From positions 1 to 9,442 of the forward strand of contig DDCS01000084.1 in NCBI GenBank assembly GCA_002335345.1: 9,442 nt of DNA, read 5' to 3'. Below, one piece after another: positions 1 through 6,639 of the stretch. The position numbers were made by a program, and so were the translations under genes. This DNA comes from Flavobacteriaceae bacterium UBA2000 (GTDB lineage: Bacteria; Bacteroidota; Bacteroidia; Flavobacteriales; Flavobacteriaceae). Every line of letters starts with the position of its first letter. Position 1 is the stretch's first letter. A model generated the notes under the pieces. It ran no database searches and was not told where the DNA came from. It saw nothing but the letters and a program-made list of their open reading frames with translations.

Positions 1-20
1 CTATTGCCTTTCTTTGCCAT
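1..20 (-). CDS. rpmG: Ribosomal protein L33, N-terminal fragment (cut by window edge)
   Basis: Only the first six codons and part of the seventh are present; they read MAKKGN(R) on the minus strand. This is the usual N-terminus of Bacteroidota L33, a small protein of the large ribosomal subunit near the E site. It starts 28 nt after the rpmB stop codon on the same strand, the normal rpmB-rpmG arrangement, and is probably co-transcribed from the promoter upstream of rpmB. The identification rests on this short peptide plus position after rpmB. The rest of the gene lies outside the window, so zinc-binding cysteines cannot be checked. Confidence 0.8.
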
Positions 21-48
21 AATCTTATTTTATTAAATGGTTGGCCAA

Positions 49-288
49 TTACTTATTAAGAAAACCGTTTTCACGTGCTTCTTTAAGCACCGCAGAAATT
101 CCTTTTTTGTTGATGGTTTTCAAGGCCGAAGTAGAAACTTTTAAAGTAATCCACTTGTCCTCTTCTGGAATATAAAAGCGTTTTTTAACCAAATTGGCGT
201 TAAATTTACGCTTGGTTTTGTTCATGGCGTGAGAAACATTGTTCCCAACCATTGCTTTTTTTCCGGTAAGCTCACAAACTCTAGACAT
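49..288 (-). CDS. rpmB: 50S ribosomal protein L28
   Basis: A 79-residue protein of the large ribosomal subunit. The N-terminus MSRVCELTGKKAMVGNNVSH matches the L28 signature, with a central basic stretch (NKTKRKFNANL) and the conserved segment WITLKVSTSALKTI. Length is normal for L28. The reading frame stays open upstream to a TTG at 354, but the ATG at 286-288 is the right start: the family begins at MSRVCELTG, and the upstream stretch would run through the promoter at 321-351. The leader is A/T-rich with no Shine-Dalgarno site, as is common in Bacteroidota. The gene is followed by rpmG after 28 nt and preceded by cinA, whose stop lies 73 nt upstream. Confidence 0.97.
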   Translation of the reverse strand: MSRVCELTGKKAMVGNNVSHAMNKTKRKFNANLVKKRFYIPEEDKWITLKVSTSALKTINKKGISAVLKEARENGFLNK

Positions 289-320
289 CGCTTGAACTTT
301 TAAATTTTTTAAACAGGCTG

Positions 321-351
321 CAAATTTAGGAAAATTAATTTGCTCGTACAA
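321..351 (-). promoter_or_regulatory. Bacteroidota-type promoter for rpmB-rpmG
   Basis: Reading the minus strand, a TTG at 349-351 (with a TTTG just before it at 352-355) is followed after 20 nt by TAAATTTG at 321-328. This is a full match to the -7 consensus TAnnTTTG of the Bacteroidota primary sigma factor, with a -33 element at the expected distance. The start of transcription would fall near 314-317, giving a leader of about 28 nt rich in A and T before the rpmB ATG. It sits between cinA and rpmB, so the ribosomal genes can be expressed independently of the upstream operon. It is inferred from motifs only. Confidence 0.7.
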
Positions 352-361
352 CAAATGAATT

Positions 362-1609
362 TCAGTTTTTAGAAATTTCTTTTAGGAGCAATTCTAGTGC
401 CTTGTCGACCGCTTTTTGAATAATCCGCTCACGGGCCTTTCCAAAGATAAATTCTTCCTTTAAAACACCATGCGGACTGGCTATAGCAATACATACACGC
501 CCCACTTGCCCAACGCCATCTCCTTTTGTTGGACCGGCAATACCCGTGGTCGCTACCACATAGTCTGCGCCTAATTTTTTTCTTCCTCCTGTGGCCAAGG
601 CCTCGGCAATTTCTAAACTCACCGTAGAATGCCTTTCTATTTCCTTAGGATCTACCTCCAAAAGACTGGACTTTAAACTTGTATCATAGGGGATGATTGA
701 TCCTTTAAAATAAGCCGAAGCCCCTGCCAGTTCTGTAATCTGCTGAGCAATGTTACCTCCGGTACAGCTTTCGACGGTCCCGAGACTGAGTCCTTTTTGG
801 GTCAAAAGCGAAGCAATTTGGGCCACCATAGAGGTTTGCCCTTCAAAGCCAACGGCAATATCCGAGAGCATGGTACTTAACTGTTCCATAAGCGCGTCTA
901 TGGTTTGATGTAAAATTTGCTCATCCTTGTGGGCTGCCGATAAACGAATCCGAACCTTACCATAGGAAGGAAGATAGGCCAATTTGATCCAAGAAGGCAA
1001 TTGATCGGCCCAAGAATCGATTCGGTCCGCAATGGAACTCTCCCCCATGCCATAAGTCATTAAGGTTTTATGATAAATAAAAGGTCGATCAAAATGTGCG
1101 ATCAGTCTGGGCAAAACCTCTTCGTTCATGAGGTATTTCATTTCAAAAGGAACCCCAGGCATGGCAACAAATACAGTTTGTTCTTTTTGCATCCAAAGTC
1201 CCGGTGCCGTGCCATGAGCGTTATGCAGTACTTGAGCCCTGGAAGGAATCAAGGCTTGATTAAGATTTTGGTCTAATGGGGCTTTTTGGATATAGGTCTC
1301 AAAAAGATGCTGGACATGTTTTTTGGTCGGTTCATGCACCACGAGCTGATCTTCAAAAAATTCAACAAAACAAGATTTAGTAATGTCGTCTTTGGTCGGA
1401 CCAAGACCTCCGGTAATTAGAACCAGTGAAACGCGTTGCGACGCATCTTCTAGTGCTTTTAAAATATGGTTTCGTTCATCGTGAACTGAGGTAATTTGAT
1501 AAACCTCAATTCCAGCTTCATTTAAAACTTTACATAAAAATGCACTGTTGGTGTCGACGATTTGACCAATCAAAATTTCGTCACCAATGGTAATAATTTC
1601 GGCAAGCAT
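362..1609 (-). CDS. cinA: CinA-family protein: MoaB-like domain plus nicotinamide-nucleotide amidase (PncC) domain
   Basis: A full-length two-domain CinA of 415 residues. Residues 1-170 form the molybdopterin-binding-like (COG1058) domain, starting with MLAEIITIGDEILIGQIVDTN and containing the phosphate-binding loop TGGLGPTKDD (66-75). Residues about 260-412 form the PncC-type domain, which in characterised relatives deamidates nicotinamide mononucleotide to nicotinate mononucleotide in NAD salvage. It shows the ESCTGG motif (280-285, with the presumed catalytic Ser281), a conserved Tyr308 and Lys313, and TGIAGPTKGD (355-364); many homologues have TGG in place of TKG there. The N-terminal domain is linked to ADP-ribose pyrophosphatase activity in some CinA proteins. 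The historical competence/DNA damage link is not shown by this sequence. The ATG directly abuts the TAG stop of the HPt gene, so translation is probably coupled. Confidence 0.95.
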   Translation of the reverse strand: MLAEIITIGDEILIGQIVDTNSAFLCKVLNEAGIEVYQITSVHDERNHILKALEDASQRVSLVLITGGLGPTKDDITKSCFVEFFEDQLVVHEPTKKHVQHLFETYIQKAPLDQNLNQALIPSRAQVLHNAHGTAPGLWMQKEQTVFVAMPGVPFEMKYLMNEEVLPRLIAHFDRPFIYHKTLMTYGMGESSIADRIDSWADQLPSWIKLAYLPSYGKVRIRLSAAHKDEQILHQTIDALMEQLSTMLSDIAVGFEGQTSMVAQIASLLTQKGLSLGTVESCTGGNIAQQITELAGASAYFKGSIIPYDTSLKSSLLEVDPKEIERHSTVSLEIAEALATGGRKKLGADYVVATTGIAGPTKGDGVGQVGRVCIAIASPHGVLKEEFIFGKARERIIQKAVDKALELLLKEISKN

Positions 1610-1948
1610 CTAAAGATTAAAATCTTGTCGCAGTTCGACAAAAACGGCCTGGAGGACTTCATTGACCTCATCGACTAGTGGCTGTACCGCATCAATGTCT
1701 TTCGAGGAGCGGGACCAAGTCTCAATAGAGCGAATATTTTTCAACAAATCCACACCAAACATCTCGATGTTCGGCTTCATTTTGTGGGCAAATCCATAAG
1801 CGCGTTTGCGATCACCCTCGGCCACAGCGGTTTTCAATCCCTCTATGTCTGGTGGGATCTCATCTAAAAAGGTTTGCACCACTACAGCGATGAACTCGGG
1901 ATCATCACCCATTACTTCCTTCAAATTATCAATAGAATAAACACTCAT
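1610..1948 (-). CDS. Stand-alone HPt (histidine phosphotransfer) domain protein
   Basis: A 112-residue protein consisting of a single HPt four-helix domain with no other domain. The segment AHKMKPNIEMFG (54-65) aligns with the HPt signature AHxLKGxxxxxG. His55 would be the phosphorylated residue, followed by the conserved Lys58 and Gly65; Pro59 replaces the usual Gly, a variant I recall from Bacteroidota HPt proteins. Such proteins carry phosphoryl groups between receiver domains of hybrid histidine kinases and response regulators in the cytoplasm. No kinase or regulator is in the window, so the partner is unknown. The ATG abuts the stop of the upstream FAH-family gene (TAG|ATG), and its own TAG abuts the cinA ATG, so it is embedded in the operon. 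The domain call is confident; the pathway is not known. Confidence 0.88.
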   Translation of the reverse strand: MSVYSIDNLKEVMGDDPEFIAVVVQTFLDEIPPDIEGLKTAVAEGDRKRAYGFAHKMKPNIEMFGVDLLKNIRSIETWSRSSKDIDAVQPLVDEVNEVLQAVFVELRQDFNL

Positions 1949-2560
1949 CTACTTAACTTTTACGGAGAAAAACTCCTGATTTTTGACAAACCCCACTAAT
2001 TGATCCCCATGGGTTACTGGCCCCACCCCTGAGGGGGTACCGGTAAAGATAATATCTCCAATCTTTAAGGTGAAATATTTTGAAATATATTCAATCAACG
2101 CATCAATTTTCCACAGCATGTCTGCGGTATTGCCCTTTTGGACAATTTCCTCATTTTTTTGAAGTGAAAAATTGAGATTTTCCAAATCGCCGAGCGTTTG
2201 TTTATGGACAAATTGACCGATCATTGCCGAACCATCAAACCCTTTAGCGCGCTCCCACGGCAGGCCCTTTTCTTTTAACTTCGCTTGTAAATCTCGAGCA
2301 GTAAAATCAATACCCAGACCTATTTCTTCGTAATAGTCAGAAGCAAACTCACGACTGATGTGTTTTCCGATCTTGTTGATCTTAACGAGTACCTCAACTT
2401 CATAATGAATGTCTGAAGAAAAAGTTGGTATAATAAAGGGGTTGTTCTTCAGAATAACCGCCGAGTCAGGCTTCATAAACAACACCGGTTCCTCAGGGCG
2501 CTGATTATCCAACTCCTTAATATGATCTGCATAATTCCGCCCGACGCAAATTATTTTCAT
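1949..2560 (-). CDS. Fumarylacetoacetate hydrolase-family protein (FAHD1-like)
   Basis: A 203-residue single-domain member of the FAH superfamily, metal-dependent enzymes that cleave C-C bonds or decarboxylate 2-oxo acids. The metal ligands are visible as Glu54 and Glu56 (HYEVEV, 52-57) and Asp85 (GIDFTARD, 83-90), with Lys106 in AKGFDGSA and the C-terminal loop FTGTPSGVGPV. The start MKIICVGRNYADHIKEL carries His13 and Glu16 in the position of the His/Glu lid-helix pair of FAHD1, which acts as acylpyruvase and oxaloacetate decarboxylase. That makes a FAHD1-like activity the best guess, but it is inferred from motifs. The start overlaps the exonuclease stop by 4 nt (ATGA), which fixes the ATG and suggests translational coupling. 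Its TAG abuts the HPt start. Confidence 0.92.
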   Translation of the reverse strand: MKIICVGRNYADHIKELDNQRPEEPVLFMKPDSAVILKNNPFIIPTFSSDIHYEVEVLVKINKIGKHISREFASDYYEEIGLGIDFTARDLQAKLKEKGLPWERAKGFDGSAMIGQFVHKQTLGDLENLNFSLQKNEEIVQKGNTADMLWKIDALIEYISKYFTLKIGDIIFTGTPSGVGPVTHGDQLVGFVKNQEFFSVKVK

Positions 2561-3336
2561 GAATCTTGTTTTGTATTTAAGGCCCTTAATTTTATTTGGG
2601 TCAAGACTTTTTTGGTGTAGCGCGGAAAGTCAGCGTTTAACAGCCACCCAAAATAACCTGGTTCTTGTTCTAATACGCGTGCCACAGAGGTTCCCTTATG
2701 CTTACCAAAAGCAAAAATTTCTTGGCCTTGATCGTCATATTGAAGGTAACCCGCAAAATCGGCAAACTTTTTATGTGCGCTAAACTCAGCCAATGAAGCG
2801 ACATCACTGCCAAGCTCCGGATAACGCTCAAGTTGCGCCTCGAGCACCTCGTAGGTTGCCAAAGTATCTGCCTCAGCACTATGGGCGTTTTCAAGATCTT
2901 TATCGCAATAAAATTTATAAGCTGCGGTCAAAGTGCGTTTTTCCATTTTATGAAAAATGGTTTGAACGTCTATTGCTGCATGTTTGCGCAGATCTATATC
3001 TATTTCCGCCCGCAAAAGCTCCTCGGCCAAAAGAGGTATGTCAAATCGATTGCTGTTGAAACCCGCTAAATCACTGTCCTTGATCATTTGGACCACCTTA
3101 GGCGCTAAGGTCTTAAAATTGGGCTCATCAGCCACCATAGCATCATCAATACCATGAATTTCAGTGGCCTGAGCAGGGATTGGTTGCTCTGGATTAACGC
3201 GCCATGTAACCGATTCTTTGTTCCCATTCGGCCAGACTTTCAGTATGGAAATCTCGACAATGCGGTCCATAGCCACTTGAATCCCTGTGGTTTCAAGGTC
3301 AAAAAAACAAATCGGTTTGTTGAGTGTTAAGGCCAT
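2557..3336 (-). CDS. DnaQ-like (DEDDh) 3'-5' exonuclease with ExoX-like C-terminal domain
   Basis: A 259-residue exonuclease. The DEDDh catalytic set is complete: Asp13 and Glu15 in FFDLETTG (Exo I), Asp99 in NSNRFD (Exo II), and His152 with Asp157 in AHSAEADTLAT (Exo III). This predicts removal of nucleotides from DNA or RNA 3' ends with two metal ions. After the catalytic domain (about 1-175), residues 205-240 (FAFGKHKG, then PGYFGWLL) look like the small C-terminal module of exodeoxyribonuclease X-type proteins. It is more likely a free-standing repair or processing nuclease than the replicative epsilon subunit, because no polymerase gene is nearby and it lacks the usual epsilon tail. It starts 5 nt after the E2 stop and overlaps the FAH gene by 4 nt. 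The substrate is not determined. Confidence 0.93.
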   Translation of the reverse strand: MALTLNKPICFFDLETTGIQVAMDRIVEISILKVWPNGNKESVTWRVNPEQPIPAQATEIHGIDDAMVADEPNFKTLAPKVVQMIKDSDLAGFNSNRFDIPLLAEELLRAEIDIDLRKHAAIDVQTIFHKMEKRTLTAAYKFYCDKDLENAHSAEADTLATYEVLEAQLERYPELGSDVASLAEFSAHKKFADFAGYLQYDDQGQEIFAFGKHKGTSVARVLEQEPGYFGWLLNADFPRYTKKVLTQIKLRALNTKQDS

Positions 3337-3341
3337 ATTGA

Positions 3342-4706
3342 TTAAACTTCACGCTGAGGATCCCAGGCCTCAAGATAATCGGCGACCCGCTTGGCAAACA
3401 TTCCTCCGAGCGCCCCATTGACGACTCGGTGGTCATAACTATGGGACAAATACATTTTATAACGGATGCCAATAAAGTCTCCTTCGCTGGTTTCAATTAC
3501 CGCAGGCACCTTACGAATGGCCCCTAAAGCCAAAATACCGACTTGGGGTTGATTGATTATCGGTGTTCCCATGATGCTTCCGAAATTACCAACGTTAGTC
3601 ACCGTATACGTTCCTCCTGCAATCTCATCGGGCTTTAATTTGTTTGCTCTGGCCCGCTTGGCGAGGTCGTTGACCGCCTTACTCATCCCCACGAGATTGA
3701 GCTGATCTGCATTATTAATTACAGGGACGATTAAATTTCCATCGTTTAAGGATGCAGCCATACCGAGATTAATGGCCCGGTGCTTGATGATTTTATCGCC
3801 ATCAACGGAGATATTCATCATCGGGAAATCTTTTAAGGCCCGTGCGACCGCTTCCATGAAAATCGGGGTAAATGTCAGCTTTTCTCCTTCTCGAGCTTCA
3901 TATGAATTTTTCACACGCTCGCGCCATTGCCAAATTTTGGTCACATCACACTCCACGAAACTCTGAACATGGGCAGAAGTGGCAATACTCGCCGTCATAT
4001 GATGCGCTATGAGTTTGCCCATACGGGTCATTTCAATAATTTCATCTCCTTGCTGCAAGGGCACTGCCTGTGGCTTAATACCGCTCTCCGAAGGCTTTAT
4101 CGCGCTTATTGCTGGGGACTTTTGCTCTGTGCTTTGCGGCTTTTGGACTGATTCAGTCGATGGAGCTACCGGTGCCGCGTTTTGGGCAGAGCCACGTTGA
4201 GCGACATAATCTAAAATATCGGATTTAGTAACACGCCCCGCTTTACCCGAGCCCATAATGGCATCAAGTTCTGCCTGCGCAATTCCCTCTTGTTGGGCAA
4301 TATTGCGCACAAGTGGCGAATAAAAACGGCCCTCAGTACTGTTCACCACTGTCTGCCCGTCTGATGTTGTTTGAGTAAGGGGCTGGCGCACCGTCTCAAG
4401 TACCTCTGGAGCAATATCTTCCTCTAAGACCTCATGGGCAGCAGGTGCACTATTTGCCGAATCTTGATCAGTTTCTATTACGGCCAAAACCGCGCCAACT
4501 TCCACGACATCATCAACCGAAAATAACTGCTCAACCAAAACACCCGAAACTTCACTGGGGACTTCGCTATCCACTTTATCGGTGGCTATTTCCAAAACAG
4601 GCTCATCCATATCAATGGTATCCCCTACGTTTTTTAACCAATTGGTGATGGTTGCTTCAGCAACACTCTCGCCCATTTTGGGCAGTCTTAATTCAAATCT
4701 AGCCAT
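3342..4706 (-). CDS. 2-oxo acid dehydrogenase complex E2 component (dihydrolipoamide acyltransferase)
   Basis: A 454-residue E2 protein with the normal domain order. The lipoyl domain (about 1-78) has Lys44 in ATDKVDSEVPS as the lipoylation site. An Ala/Glu/Pro-rich linker follows, then the peripheral subunit-binding domain (129-168, YSPLVRNIA to ILDYVA), a second linker, and the acyltransferase domain (about 222-454) with TNVGNFGSIMGTPIIN (370-385) and the active-site motif DHRVVNG (425-431). The motif has Asn430 where most E2 proteins have Asp; catalytic His426 is kept. The protein moves acyl groups from an E1 dehydrogenase to CoA. No E1 or E3 gene is in the window, so pyruvate, 2-oxoglutarate and branched-chain substrates cannot be told apart; the sequence resembles branched-chain-type E2 annotated in Bacteroidota. 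It is the first gene of the five-gene operon. Confidence 0.95.
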   Translation of the reverse strand: MARFELRLPKMGESVAEATITNWLKNVGDTIDMDEPVLEIATDKVDSEVPSEVSGVLVEQLFSVDDVVEVGAVLAVIETDQDSANSAPAAHEVLEEDIAPEVLETVRQPLTQTTSDGQTVVNSTEGRFYSPLVRNIAQQEGIAQAELDAIMGSGKAGRVTKSDILDYVAQRGSAQNAAPVAPSTESVQKPQSTEQKSPAISAIKPSESGIKPQAVPLQQGDEIIEMTRMGKLIAHHMTASIATSAHVQSFVECDVTKIWQWRERVKNSYEAREGEKLTFTPIFMEAVARALKDFPMMNISVDGDKIIKHRAINLGMAASLNDGNLIVPVINNADQLNLVGMSKAVNDLAKRARANKLKPDEIAGGTYTVTNVGNFGSIMGTPIINQPQVGILALGAIRKVPAVIETSEGDFIGIRYKMYLSHSYDHRVVNGALGGMFAKRVADYLEAWDPQREV

Positions 4707-4732
4707 AGGTCGGCGGTTGTCTTTAATTTTTG

Positions 4733-4740
4733 CAAAATTA
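4733..4740 (-). promoter_or_regulatory. Candidate -7 promoter box for the E2-exonuclease-FAH-HPt-cinA operon
   Basis: The minus strand reads TAATTTTG here, a full match to the Bacteroidota -7 consensus TAnnTTTG, 26 nt upstream of the E2 ATG. Transcription would start near 4727 with a leader of about 20 nt. No TTG or TTTG lies at the usual 17-23 nt upstream; the nearest TTG is 32 nt away at 4773-4775. The -33 element is therefore missing or weak. The position in the only sizeable gap (137 nt, 4707-4843) upstream of the operon supports the call. Confidence 0.5.
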
Positions 4741-4743
4741 ACG

Positions 4744-4771
4744 AAAATATCAGGTTTTTGTTGAATATTTT
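4744..4771. repeat. A/T-rich inverted repeat upstream of the E2 operon
   Basis: Two perfectly complementary 7-nt arms, aaaatat (4744-4750) and atatttt (4765-4771), are separated by 14 nt. The repeat lies just upstream of the candidate -7 box, where a -33 element or an operator would be expected. The arms are pure A/T, so in this A/T-rich gap it could arise by chance. It has no following T-run or G/C stem that would make it a terminator for the glycosyltransferase gene. Confidence 0.25.
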
Positions 4772-4843
4772 ACAATTCCTTTGACACAAAATCCCGGTTA
4801 AATCAAGAATTCTCAGACGCGAAATATCCCAAAAAAGCGTTCA

Positions 4844-6001
4844 TCAGCCCAAGATCAAGGCCTCGCCATGAGTGTCACTCGAATCGCTTCCGATGAGTAA
4901 TTGCTTTTGACTGTGCCATATTCTAAATCGTTGACCATGAGACGCCCCTAAAGACATGAGTTCAATAATAGCCTCATAGGTCAAAGAAGCCCGATCAAAA
5001 ACCAAAAGAGCGTTCTTGGGTGGGGTGTTTTTTAGACCCGCGGGCGTTTGCCTTTTAAATGAGCCCAAATTAAGTGATTGTACTTTTTGCCCCAACCAAT
5101 GAGCCAAATGATCACTCAGATCGACGCGTTCACTGACCCAAAATACAGCCTCTATAGACGGGGTATGTGTTGATTGATTCTTTGGCCATAAGCCGCGCCA
5201 TAAGATTAGTCCTTGAGCCAACAAGGAAACTAAAAATACTTTGAATCGACTGTTGGAAAAATGGGTCTTGTAAAAATGGACCATTGCTCCATAAAATCGC
5301 GACAAATACTGCCGATTTTTTTGGGTACTTTCGCCTTTATAATGAATTATTTTTTCGGTGCCTAAATAATAGTTTTGCTTTGCATTTAACAAGAGTTTGT
5401 AGCTAAAGTCAATGTCTTCTCCAAACATAAAATAGTGCTCGTCAAAACCATCAATCCCGAGATAATCCAATCTTTTTAAAAATAAAAATGCTCCGGCCAA
5501 AATGGAAACAGGGCCTGCCTCATCAGGGGCCATTGAGTCATGATAGTAAAGGTCTTTTTGACCAGCGAAACCCAATAACTTTCTCAGGCTTCCTAGGGGT
5601 GTGGGCACGACCCGCTTGCACTCGGGCAAAAAACAACCTCTTCCATCGATAAATTGGGTGCCTATAGCCCCCATTTGACTGTGGGTCATGGAGGGTTTTA
5701 AAAGGGTCTTAAAAAGGGATTCCCCGACAACCGTATCAGGATTTAAAATACAGAGATAAGTGCCTTTGGCCTGTTTCACTGCTTGATTATACGCTCGAGA
5801 AAAGCCGATATTTTCCTCGTTGGCGATAAGCGTTACCTGTGGAAAATCCTGTGTTATTGACACCAAAGTTTCATCACTTGAGGCATTATCTACGAGAATA
5901 ACTTCGGCCTTGAGTCCTTCAACCCCAGCCAATACCGAATCAATACACTGCCAAACATAATGTTGGACATTGTAACTCAGTATGATTACCGAAAGTTCCA
6001 A
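4844..6001 (-). CDS. Family 2 glycosyltransferase with membrane-proximal segment and C-terminal extension
   Basis: A 385-residue glycosyltransferase. The GT-A domain (about 1-245) starts with MELSVIILSYN, has the nucleotide-sugar loop VDNASSDET (37-45), NIGFSRAYN (64-72), LNPDT (86-90, the DxD-like metal site) and FMFGEDIDFSYKL (191-203). It resembles rhamnosyltransferase-like enzymes of O-antigen and exopolysaccharide synthesis; donor and acceptor are unknown. A hydrophobic segment (about 254-271) could attach it to the membrane. Residues 280-385 form an extra domain ending in LLIGSDSSDTHGEALILG, similar to a tail I recall on other Bacteroidota GT2 proteins. The start codon is TTG (5999-6001): it gives the standard GT2 N-terminus, and no ATG lies nearby. 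It begins 8 nt after the recR stop and ends with tandem stop codons (TGA TGA, 4841-4846). Confidence 0.9.
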   Translation of the reverse strand: MELSVIILSYNVQHYVWQCIDSVLAGVEGLKAEVILVDNASSDETLVSITQDFPQVTLIANEENIGFSRAYNQAVKQAKGTYLCILNPDTVVGESLFKTLLKPSMTHSQMGAIGTQFIDGRGCFLPECKRVVPTPLGSLRKLLGFAGQKDLYYHDSMAPDEAGPVSILAGAFLFLKRLDYLGIDGFDEHYFMFGEDIDFSYKLLLNAKQNYYLGTEKIIHYKGESTQKNRQYLSRFYGAMVHFYKTHFSNSRFKVFLVSLLAQGLILWRGLWPKNQSTHTPSIEAVFWVSERVDLSDHLAHWLGQKVQSLNLGSFKRQTPAGLKNTPPKNALLVFDRASLTYEAIIELMSLGASHGQRFRIWHSQKQLLIGSDSSDTHGEALILG

Positions 6002-6009
6002 AGACTTGT

Positions 6010-6630
6010 TTAATTCTGTTTAAATGAAGTTTCAAAGGGTATGCGATGTACGATACTCCGCCCAAGGGTCACCTCGTCGGCAAATTCCAATTCATCTCCC
6101 ACGGCGATACCCCGAGCAATTGTGGTCATAACCACCTCTTGGTCTTCAATTTGTTTAAAAATATAAAAGTTTGTCGTGTCGCCTTCCATTGTAGAACTCA
6201 AGGCAAAAATCAATTCTTTAATTTCCTTAGCACGAACTTTCTGAACTAAAGACTCTATCGTAAGATCATGAGGCCCGATCCCATCCATTGGAGAAATTTT
6301 CCCGCCCAAGACATGATAGACTCCTTTGAACTGACTCGTATTTTCAATAGCCATGACATCGCGAATATCTTCCACCACACAAACTACGGATTTGTCTCGA
6401 TTCACATTGACACAGATATCACAGAGGGGCTGGTCTGAGATATTGTGACATTGTTTACAAAATTGACTTTGCTCCCGCAACTCGGTTAACGCCTGACTCA
6501 AGGCCAAGGTGCGCCCATTAGGCTGTTTGAGCAGGTGCAACACCAGACGTAAGGCAGTGCGCTTACCAATCCCCGGCAGTAAAGCCATTTCATCTACAGC
6601 ACGCGCCAATAGTTTTGACGAAAAATCCAT
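6010..6630 (-). CDS. recR: Recombination mediator protein RecR
   Basis: A 206-residue RecR of normal length and layout. The N-terminal helix-hairpin-helix has LLPGIGKRTA (17-26). The C4 zinc finger uses Cys58, Cys61, Cys70 and Cys73. The Toprim domain follows, with VVCVVEDIRD (82-91), then the HVLGGKISPMDGIGP segment (106-120) and the C-terminal VGDELEFADEVTLGRSI (177-193). RecR works with RecO, and with RecF in the gap pathway, to load RecA onto SSB-coated single-stranded DNA. All key residues seem intact. It starts 9 nt after the stop of the secreted propeller gene and is followed after 8 nt by the glycosyltransferase, so it is probably expressed from a polycistronic transcript; I found no convincing own promoter in the sequence just upstream. 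Confidence 0.97.
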   Translation of the reverse strand: MDFSSKLLARAVDEMALLPGIGKRTALRLVLHLLKQPNGRTLALSQALTELREQSQFCKQCHNISDQPLCDICVNVNRDKSVVCVVEDIRDVMAIENTSQFKGVYHVLGGKISPMDGIGPHDLTIESLVQKVRAKEIKELIFALSSTMEGDTTNFYIFKQIEDQEVVMTTIARGIAVGDELEFADEVTLGRSIVHRIPFETSFKQN

Positions 6631-6639
6631 CTCTAGCTT

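Noticed and set aside
289..354. 22-codon in-frame N-terminal extension of rpmB starting at TTG
   Set aside because: L28 proteins begin at MSRVCELTG; the extension overlaps the promoter boxes at 321-351 and shows no family similarity.
2559..3069. Several plus-strand open frames of 70-90 codons opposite the exonuclease gene, and one minus-strand frame at 2670-2894
   Set aside because: They lie fully inside a clearly conserved gene on the other strand or frame and show no recognisable protein features.
3772..4764. Plus-strand open frames opposite the E2 gene
   Set aside because: Shadows of the Ala/Glu/Pro-rich E2 coding sequence; no domain or signal sequence is recognisable.
4772..4843. Rho-independent terminator after the glycosyltransferase gene
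   Set aside because: No G/C-rich stem followed by a T-run was found; the weak ACGC/GCGT pairing has a 16-nt loop and no U-tract after it.
4798..4846. Possible frameshift at the 3' end of the glycosyltransferase gene: a shifted frame reads LMNAFLGYFASENS before a stop
   Set aside because: Only about 13 residues follow, there is no known family motif to match, and tandem TGA codons give a clean end; not enough to call a frameshift.
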